Origin: a bacterium
GTDB lineage: Bacteria > Bacteroidota > Bacteroidia > Cytophagales > Thermonemataceae
Assembly: GCA_025362415.1 (NCBI GenBank)
Contig: JANYGM010000468.1
Coordinates: 1 to 10,736, forward strand
DNA length: 10,736 nt
Reading direction: 5' to 3'
Part shown: piece by piece, positions 6,471-10,736 of the stretch
Layout of the letters: each line of letters opens with the position of its first letter
Numbering within the stretch: the stretch's first letter is position 1
Made by a program: the position numbers and the translations under genes
The notes under the pieces: model-generated
What the model was told of the DNA's origin: nothing
Databases searched by the model: none
What the model saw: the letters and a program-made list of their open reading frames with translations, nothing else

Positions 6471-8267
6471 TTATGTAAAACTTCTTTTAAAAAACATTTT
6501 AGAAGGGTCATCACTAAATTCTGCAATGATATTAAAGCTAAAATCATAATTTCCAGTCCCTTCTTTATCTGCTTCACTAATTTCTAATTCATATTCATTT
6601 GCAACAACTATGTACTGAAAATTAGGATATTTGCGTGTTTGTGCGTTAATAAAATTAAGTGTTTTGATAGTTTTACTCGGCTCAATTTCATCATAAACGC
6701 CGTCGTGTATCAGAAAGTGGGGCATATTACGTTTCTGACGTATAATATTTAAAAATACTGTCAAATCATATGCCATCAATTTAAAAAACTTATTCCCTTT
6801 AGAATCACTTTTAGGAACATCAACTTCAAATTTTAAAGGCTTTCCCTTACTTGTATTAGCAATTTCAAAAGCAAATCCAGTTTTATCTTCATCAAAGAAA
6901 ATAGTATTTTCCAAGACTTCATAAAATAAGGCTCTTATTTTTTTAATTGTTTCATCAATTTCTTGTATTACTTCAACAATTTCTGTTTTAACAGATTTTA
7001 ATTCTTTGTCCTCTTTAGATATTTCTAAGTCTAAAACATCTATTTTTTTTAATTCAATTTTATTTTTTTCTAATTCACTTTTTTTTATGATTAGCTCTTG
7101 AAAAGTGTTTTTTAAGCTATCCAATGCTTTTTTCTCATTAAGAGTTTTATAAATAGTTTCTCTTTGTGTTTCTAAATCTATAATTTCTTCCAATAATTTT
7201 TCTAACTCTTCTTTGATAGTTGCTTGTCTTTTTTGCAAAAAGACTTTCCTATTTTGAGAAATTTTTTGTCTGAAATCAATCACATCATCAAGGATTTTCT
7301 TTATAAAAATTCCTAATTCTGTATTTATTTCTGTATAAATTTTTTCTGCTTTTTCTACATCTGTTTCCAAATTTATTTTTAAACTTTTTTCATAGTTTGT
7401 TTTTTCTTTAAGCAATTTATTTCGTAAAAGTAGTTTTTCACTCACTTTATTTTCCAAAATAGTCAGCTTTTTTTCAGAAATTTCGTATTTGGGCTCAAAA
7501 CGATAGTTTTCTGTTACTTTTTCAAGCACAGCAATATCTTTTTCCATCTCAAATTGTTGTGATTTAAGATGTTCATAGCTTGTTGTTTTTTCTATGTCTT
7601 TAATTAAAGCATTCTTATGCTTCTTTTTGTCTTTTATTATTTCTTCTATTACTTCATATGCTATTATTTTCTCATTAGGCAATCCTAATAAATAAAAATT
7701 TTTATAAAATACCTTTAAAATTGCTAGCTTAAACTTCCCATCACTCATAAAGTCTATGGGGTCTATTCTCCCCTGTCTGTTAATATCATCTTTAACAAAA
7801 AAACGTATTAAATCACGAAACCAACTATTTTCTACAATAGAGTTTGTGTTATCATTTAGAAAAAATAATTGACCTAATTTCGTTTTCAATTCATTTTCTT
7901 CATATTCTTGATAACCATCATAATTTTTTTTAAAATAAGTTGGTATTGTTTTATCTTGGAATAATCTTTTAATGCTATAAAGTTGCTCGTTTATTTCAAA
8001 TTCCAATGTAAAAGAATGTACTTCATCAAATAAAAAACGGTATTTGGATTGCAAAAAAATCTTTTTGCTTCCTGTACCCACAAAAGCTAAATCTATTATT
8101 CTTACAACAGATGACTTTCCTATACCATTAAAAGTCTGTGCTTTACTACTTTCTTTGTTTTCATTTTTAGCAATAGAACGCCCTCCAAGTATAAAATTTA
8201 TACCTTCTTTAAAAACTATTTCATCAAAAAGTTTCGTTTCAGAATAAAGACGTTTGAGAATAACCAT
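6471..8267 (-). CDS. ABC-3C-type SMC/Rad50-like ATPase (DUF2326 family)
   Basis: The 598-residue protein begins with an ABC-type N-terminal lobe: GINFILGGRS (22-31), a polar loop, then Walker A NGIGKSS (47-53). A long charged coiled coil occupies about residues 195-450, rich in Lys, Glu, Ile and Leu. The C-terminal lobe has a SDSKG signature-like stretch (487-491) and a Walker-B-like FLIHDG (518-523), in which His-Asp replaces the usual Asp-Glu. QYIVVANEYEL follows. This layout matches DUF2326 proteins, which form the ATPase component of ABC-three-component systems predicted to act in biological conflict. Its start overlaps the middle-component gene by 29 nt, and its stop is 2 nt from radA. 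The DNA is very AT-rich. A role in sensing or processing DNA is inferred from the Rad50-like design; what activates it is unknown. Confidence 0.88.
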   Translation of the reverse strand: MVILKRLYSETKLFDEIVFKEGINFILGGRSIAKNENKESSKAQTFNGIGKSSVVRIIDLAFVGTGSKKIFLQSKYRFLFDEVHSFTLEFEINEQLYSIKRLFQDKTIPTYFKKNYDGYQEYEENELKTKLGQLFFLNDNTNSIVENSWFRDLIRFFVKDDINRQGRIDPIDFMSDGKFKLAILKVFYKNFYLLGLPNEKIIAYEVIEEIIKDKKKHKNALIKDIEKTTSYEHLKSQQFEMEKDIAVLEKVTENYRFEPKYEISEKKLTILENKVSEKLLLRNKLLKEKTNYEKSLKINLETDVEKAEKIYTEINTELGIFIKKILDDVIDFRQKISQNRKVFLQKRQATIKEELEKLLEEIIDLETQRETIYKTLNEKKALDSLKNTFQELIIKKSELEKNKIELKKIDVLDLEISKEDKELKSVKTEIVEVIQEIDETIKKIRALFYEVLENTIFFDEDKTGFAFEIANTSKGKPLKFEVDVPKSDSKGNKFFKLMAYDLTVFLNIIRQKRNMPHFLIHDGVYDEIEPSKTIKTLNFINAQTRKYPNFQYIVVANEYELEISEADKEGTGNYDFSFNIIAEFSDDPSKMFFKRSFT

Positions 8268-8532
8268 TTTGTTTTAATTGTTTTTTCTTAGTTGCTTTTT
8301 TGGGTTGTTTTTCTTGGAATTTTATTTTATATCCTTGTAGTTCTACCATTCCTAAAGTATATAAGAAAGTAAGTGTATCTAAAAATAGCTCAGGAGTACG
8401 TTTTTTATCTTTTTTCAAAAAAGACATTAAAGCATTATCTATTAAAACACTTTTTTTATGTTCTGATAATATTTCACTTCCAAGTACCAAAATTGAAAGC
8501 GACAAGTCTGTTTCTGGGTGTGGAAATATCAT
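8239..8532 (-). CDS. ABC-three-component system middle component (MC6-like)
   Basis: The 97-residue protein starts MIFPHPETDLSLSILVLGSE (1-20) and continues with a helical, winged-helix-like pattern to FLDTLTFLYTLGMVEL at about residues 50-65. It ends in a lysine-rich tail (about 74-90). The opening and length fit the middle-component family that couples the ATPase and effector-like protein of ABC-3C systems; I believe the MC6 subfamily, from memory of its typical N-terminus. ATG 8532 is 2 nt after the stop of the upstream gene, and the end overlaps the ATPase start by 29 nt. This tight packing supports one co-translated unit. Its biochemical role is not known; it is generally presumed to be an adaptor. 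Confidence 0.82.
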   Translation of the reverse strand: MIFPHPETDLSLSILVLGSEILSEHKKSVLIDNALMSFLKKDKKRTPELFLDTLTFLYTLGMVELQGYKIKFQEKQPKKATKKKQLKQNGYSQTSLF

Positions 8533-8534
8533 TT

Positions 8535-9497
8535 TTAGTCTTTAGTTTTCTTGCCTATGAGGCATTGTTCAAATATATATAACAAGAACATATCAATATA
8601 ATGGCAATACGTTTCATCATTTTTACGCTTACCAGCATAATTTTCTTTTAGAATTTGTTTGCATTCCTTAAAACTCAAATTAGAATTTAACTGTAAATAA
8701 TCTTTCTGAATTTTTAGTTTAAGAGCTGGCAGTTGTATAACATCAGCTAAGATATCCTTTATCAAATGAGCTATTTGTAGGTATTCCATAGCTTCAAGTA
8801 TTGCAATATCTACGTCTGTACCACTATAATTCAATGCTATTTTTACATCTAAATCAATAGGCAAATTTTTGGTAATATTTATGCTATTTGGTTGATTTTT
8901 ATTATTTCCTTGCTCTGTTATCTTAATTAAATCTTCAATAACTTGTTGCAAATGGTCTATTTTAATGTATTCGTCACCAATATTTAACAAATTAAATACG
9001 CTACGTTGTTTTGTCCAAAATAATTCATCAATCATATTGAGTATATTAATTTGTCCAAGACGACCAGCATCACTTTTTAAACTTTGGACTTTCATCACCA
9101 TATTTTCTGTCCACTCACCATTATAAATAACTGTCCAATTTGGGTGTGTGGCTTGCCAGTTTGCCTGATATTTTTGAAAATCCCCCTCCATTCCTTTTTT
9201 TACACAGTCTATTTTCTTCTCAAAATCTTTAAAATTAATGCTTTCTGGTGCATAACAAGCAATTATGGTATCATCATTTATTATGCCATCACTACCTTTG
9301 TCGTGTTTTTGTTTAATAACTGTAAAGTTATTTCCATAATAAACAATAAAAAATTCATTGATAAAATTCTGAAAATCAAGAGCTTTTAGTTTGTCTATCT
9401 TACTTTTAACAGTATTTTTGAGTGTACTATCCATATCATTATATTTTTTGACTGCAAAACTACTATATTTTTCAATATCAAGCCTATTAAAATACAA
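8535..9497 (-). CDS. ABC-three-component system effector-like protein, REase-like N-terminus with CYAPE motif
   Basis: The N-terminal third resembles a restriction-endonuclease-like fold: DFQNFINEFF with E48 (41-50), a strand, then GSDGIIND (68-75) with D70, and CYAPE (81-85) where Mrr-type nucleases carry a Q-x-K strand. The C-terminal part (about 150-320) is helical and has no motif I know, consistent with an ABC-3C C-terminal domain. The catalytic lysine is not obvious, so DNA cleavage is uncertain. The start is unclear: the codon at 9497-9495 is TTG, no ATG lies between it and the in-frame stop at 9530-9528, and the first ATG is at 9434 (residue 22 in this numbering, giving 299 residues). 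I keep 9497 tentatively. It is the first gene of the cassette and is followed after 2 nt by the middle component. The role in defence is inferred from context and family. Confidence 0.8.
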   Translation of the reverse strand: MYFNRLDIEKYSSFAVKKYNDMDSTLKNTVKSKIDKLKALDFQNFINEFFIVYYGNNFTVIKQKHDKGSDGIINDDTIIACYAPESINFKDFEKKIDCVKKGMEGDFQKYQANWQATHPNWTVIYNGEWTENMVMKVQSLKSDAGRLGQINILNMIDELFWTKQRSVFNLLNIGDEYIKIDHLQQVIEDLIKITEQGNNKNQPNSINITKNLPIDLDVKIALNYSGTDVDIAILEAMEYLQIAHLIKDILADVIQLPALKLKIQKDYLQLNSNLSFKECKQILKENYAGKRKNDETYCHYIDMFLLYIFEQCLIGKKTKD

Positions 9498-9560
9498 ATA
9501 GATACAATCAAATACAAAATAACCTTTCTACTCCGTAAGATTTTTGAGTAGCAATAATTT

Positions 9561-9600
9561 ATTTTCAAAAAATTAGATGCACATCTAAATCATTGAAAAT
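9561..9600. promoter_or_regulatory. 40-bp imperfect palindrome upstream of the ABC-3C-type cassette
   Basis: Outer arms ATTTTCAA (9561-9568) and TTGAAAAT (9593-9600) and inner arms TTAGATG (9573-9579) and CATCTAA (9582-9588) are each exact reverse complements. They are arranged symmetrically around a CA centre, with a 4-nt mostly unpaired bulge on each side. The element is 63 nt upstream of the TTG start at 9497 and 9 nt past the end of the 83-residue ORF. It could be an operator for a dimeric regulator, or a terminator for the small ORF. No regulator gene is visible nearby. Confidence 0.5.
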
Positions 9601-9609
9601 AGGGTAGTA

Positions 9610-9861
9610 TTAAAGATGTAATACTTTTTGCATTAGGCTTTGCAGCTTGAGCATATTCAGCATTACTTGTTTAACACTACTCAAAATAGCATCTAATTTT
9701 CGTAGGTACTGATTTTTCAGGTGCTTTTCTTGGCGTATTGGTAGGCTGTCTTCTTTTTCTCCTATTTGCAGGTATTTTTTGATTTGGGCATTACAAATTT
9801 CTATTTGCTCTAAAAACTGCAAAATGGTAGCTTGATGAACTTTTCTATCTAGCGGTTTCAT
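9610..9861 (-). CDS. Small hypothetical helical protein (83 aa)
   Basis: ATG at 9861-9859 opens an 83-residue frame ending at TAA 9612-9610. The product is predicted almost wholly helical and coiled-coil-like (heptad-style Leu and Ile around residues 13-32 and 50-80), hydrophilic, with no signal peptide or recognised motif. The N-terminus is MKPLDRKVHQATILQFLEQI. I do not know a family for it. It has the same orientation as the ABC-3C-type cassette and lies 112 nt upstream of it. The start codon sits 1 nt from a repeat (9863-9893) whose second copy lies downstream of the stop. It may be a regulator or accessory of the cassette, or a passenger of a small repeat-bounded unit. Absence of long competing frames makes it plausible but not certain. 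Confidence 0.55.
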   Translation of the reverse strand: MKPLDRKVHQATILQFLEQIEICNAQIKKYLQIGEKEDSLPIRQEKHLKNQYLRKLDAILSSVKQVMLNMLKLQSLMQKVLHL

Positions 9862-9862
9862 A

Positions 9863-9893
9863 TTTCAGAAACTCAGATGCACATCAAAATCAT
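9863..9893. repeat. Second copy of the palindrome core, 300 bp from the first
   Basis: Positions 9863-9893 match 9563-9593 at 27 of 31 bases in direct orientation, including AGATGCACATC and AAATCAT blocks. The offset is exactly 300 bp and the pair brackets the 83-residue ORF. This copy keeps only GATG/CATC of the inner palindrome and TATT/AATA at the outer ends (9861-9864, 9897-9900). Confidence 0.6.
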
Positions 9894-9975
9894 ACTAATA
9901 AATCTTCTTTTGCTATCATTTGGGGTATTGATATTACTTCATTTCCAAACTGACCATTCTAAAATAGCTTTAAAA

Positions 9976-10542
9976 TTACCAAATAACGGCTTTTTCATTA
10001 TCTCCCCTACGAAACATTAGTGTCGTTTTTTTATCTTGAAAAGCTACATTAACAATATTTACTTGGTCGCTGAAAAGGTCTGTCATTACGTTATTGCGTA
10101 AAAACATATTTTTTGGTGTTTCTTTTGTAACATTTTTTGTAAGCATTTCAAAATAAATTAGTGTAGATTCTGCATTAGTTTCTCTTGCTATGTAATTGAT
10201 ACTGAACGTAGAAGCTATAGTATTAGGTTTTTTATTTTTGAGAATAAAATATTTTTCCAAGTATTTGCTAAGTGTTGCATCAGGGGTTTTATCTTTTCCC
10301 ATTTTAAGAATAATTTTTTTGCCCATTGTGCGTGAAAAATCTTCTTCCAAATCATCAGAAAAAACTCTTAAAATCACCTCAAAAGTCTTATTTTTGGCAT
10401 TATATTCTACATCTGCAATGCTTGTATGAAAGTCGTGTTTATGGAGATTATTTGTATTATCTTTACTCTTAAATCCTCCAAAAAAGATTAAAAAAGCTAA
10501 TAACAATAAGTTAAATTTTACTTTTAATATTTTATTTTTCAT
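9976..10542 (-). CDS. DUF6702 family exported protein
   Basis: The 188-residue product begins with a lysine-rich n-region and a hydrophobic segment at about residues 9-23 (NLLLLAFLIFFGG), a probable signal peptide or anchor. Then come the family marks: HKHDFHTSIADVEYNAKNKT (34-53), the DDLE stretch within RVFSDDLEEDF (59-69), and LFSDQVNIVNV (146-156) near the C-terminus. DUF6702 is a Bacteroidota family of exported, beta-rich proteins without a known function. I chose ATG 10542 rather than a GTG at 10566 because the signal peptide starts naturally there. The gene is separated by 56 nt from the upstream peptide permease gene on the same strand and could be co-transcribed with it. Confidence 0.85.
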   Translation of the reverse strand: MKNKILKVKFNLLLLAFLIFFGGFKSKDNTNNLHKHDFHTSIADVEYNAKNKTFEVILRVFSDDLEEDFSRTMGKKIILKMGKDKTPDATLSKYLEKYFILKNKKPNTIASTFSINYIARETNAESTLIYFEMLTKNVTKETPKNMFLRNNVMTDLFSDQVNIVNVAFQDKKTTLMFRRGDNEKAVIW

Positions 10543-10559
10543 TGATATTTTTTGTATTA

Positions 10560-10596
10560 AACTCACAATTCACAACTTAAAACTCACAACTCAAAA
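10560..10596. repeat. Short AT-rich intergenic repeat, inverted partner of 370-402
   Basis: AACTCACAATT (10560-10570) and AACTCACAACTCAAAA (10581-10596) are exact reverse complements of 371-381 and 387-402. They fill the gap between the permease stop and the DUF6702 start. Confidence 0.6.
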
Positions 10597-10598
10597 AA

Positions 10599-10736
10599 CT
10601 ACTTCACCAATGTTTTTGGGTCATAAGCATCTCTAAGCCCATTTCCTAACAAATTAAATGCCAAAACCATCACGCTAATACACACGCTAGGATAAAGCAA
10701 CAAATGGTTGTTTCCTGCAATACCAATGTGTTTGTA
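10599..10736 (-). CDS. Peptide/oligopeptide ABC transporter permease (OppC/DppC type), C-terminal 45 residues only
   Basis: Reading leftward from the right edge, the frame ends in TAG at 10601-10599 and gives a 45-residue C-terminus. It includes HLLLYPSVCISVMVLAFNLL (11-30) and then GNGLRDAYDPKTLVK. The run NLLGNGLRDAYDP is the typical end of OppC/DppC-like inner-membrane permeases (usually NLLGDGLRDALDP), part of the binding-protein-dependent transport superfamily. The last membrane helix is visible (about 13-30). The substrate cannot be read from this fragment, and the rest of the gene lies outside the window. Confidence 0.88.
   Translation of the reverse strand, partial: YKHIGIAGNNHLLLYPSVCISVMVLAFNLLGNGLRDAYDPKTLVK

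Noticed and set aside
8300..8582. Plus-strand frames opposite the middle-component gene
   Set aside because: The minus-strand protein has a recognisable N-terminus and operon packing; the plus-strand products have no recognisable features.
9084..9389. 101-residue plus-strand frame opposite the REase-like gene
   Set aside because: Hydrophobic and Phe/Ile-rich, as expected from the reverse of Lys/Asn-rich coding sequence; no independent support.
9575..9893. Phage-type att sites flanking an integrated element
   Set aside because: The two repeats lie 300 bp apart on the same side of the cassette and there is no integrase or tRNA gene in the window, so the cassette itself is not bracketed by them.
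10543..10566. Upstream GTG start for the DUF6702 gene
   Set aside because: It would add eight residues ahead of a normal signal peptide and lies within an intergenic repeat; ATG 10542 is the natural start.

Overview
The window looks like a chromosomal segment of an AT-rich member of the Bacteroidota, probably a Cytophagales-type marine or aerobic bacterium; the genus is a guess I would not press. The grounds are: a DUF2723/GT117 membrane protein and a DUF6702 protein, both families typical of this phylum; sodium-pumping NADH:quinone reductase (NQR) genes; starts without Shine-Dalgarno sequences; promoter elements of the Bacteroidota type TAnnTTTG; and many short palindromic intergenic repeats of the kind common in this phylum.

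Left part (1-5094). A truncated GT117-type membrane glycosyltransferase gene reads leftward. It is divergent from ribF (FAD/FMN synthesis), and two overlapping candidate promoters lie between them. After a 175-bp MITE-like palindromic element come nqrC, nqrD, a small unknown lipoprotein gene and nqrE, all rightward. This is an incomplete, loosely spaced NQR cluster: nqrA, nqrB and nqrF are absent, nqrC follows a non-nqr gene, and nqrE has its own candidate promoter. The subunits present keep the covalent-FMN motif (NqrC Thr210) and the four cysteines expected to bind the iron centre between NqrD (C43, C126) and NqrE (C26, C126). Two hairpin terminators separate nqrE from the convergent right-hand block.

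Right part (5095-10736). All genes read leftward. The most interesting unit is a three-gene cassette (9497 to 6471): a protein with a degenerate restriction-endonuclease-like N-terminus and a CYAPE motif, a 97-residue 'middle component', and a 598-residue DUF2326-type SMC/Rad50-like ATPase. Together they match the architecture of the ABC-three-component (ABC-3C) predicted conflict or defence systems. The genes are separated by 2 nt or overlap by 29 nt, and the ATPase stop codon lies 2 nt before the start of radA, so a housekeeping recombination gene appears to be the last gene of the defence operon. Upstream of the cassette are a 40-bp imperfect palindrome and a partial second copy exactly 300 bp away, bracketing a small ORF for an 83-residue helical protein of unknown function. 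Beyond it are a DUF6702 gene and the 3' end of an OppC/DppC-type peptide ABC permease gene.

I see no tRNA, rRNA, CRISPR array, insertion-sequence transposase or replication origin in the window.
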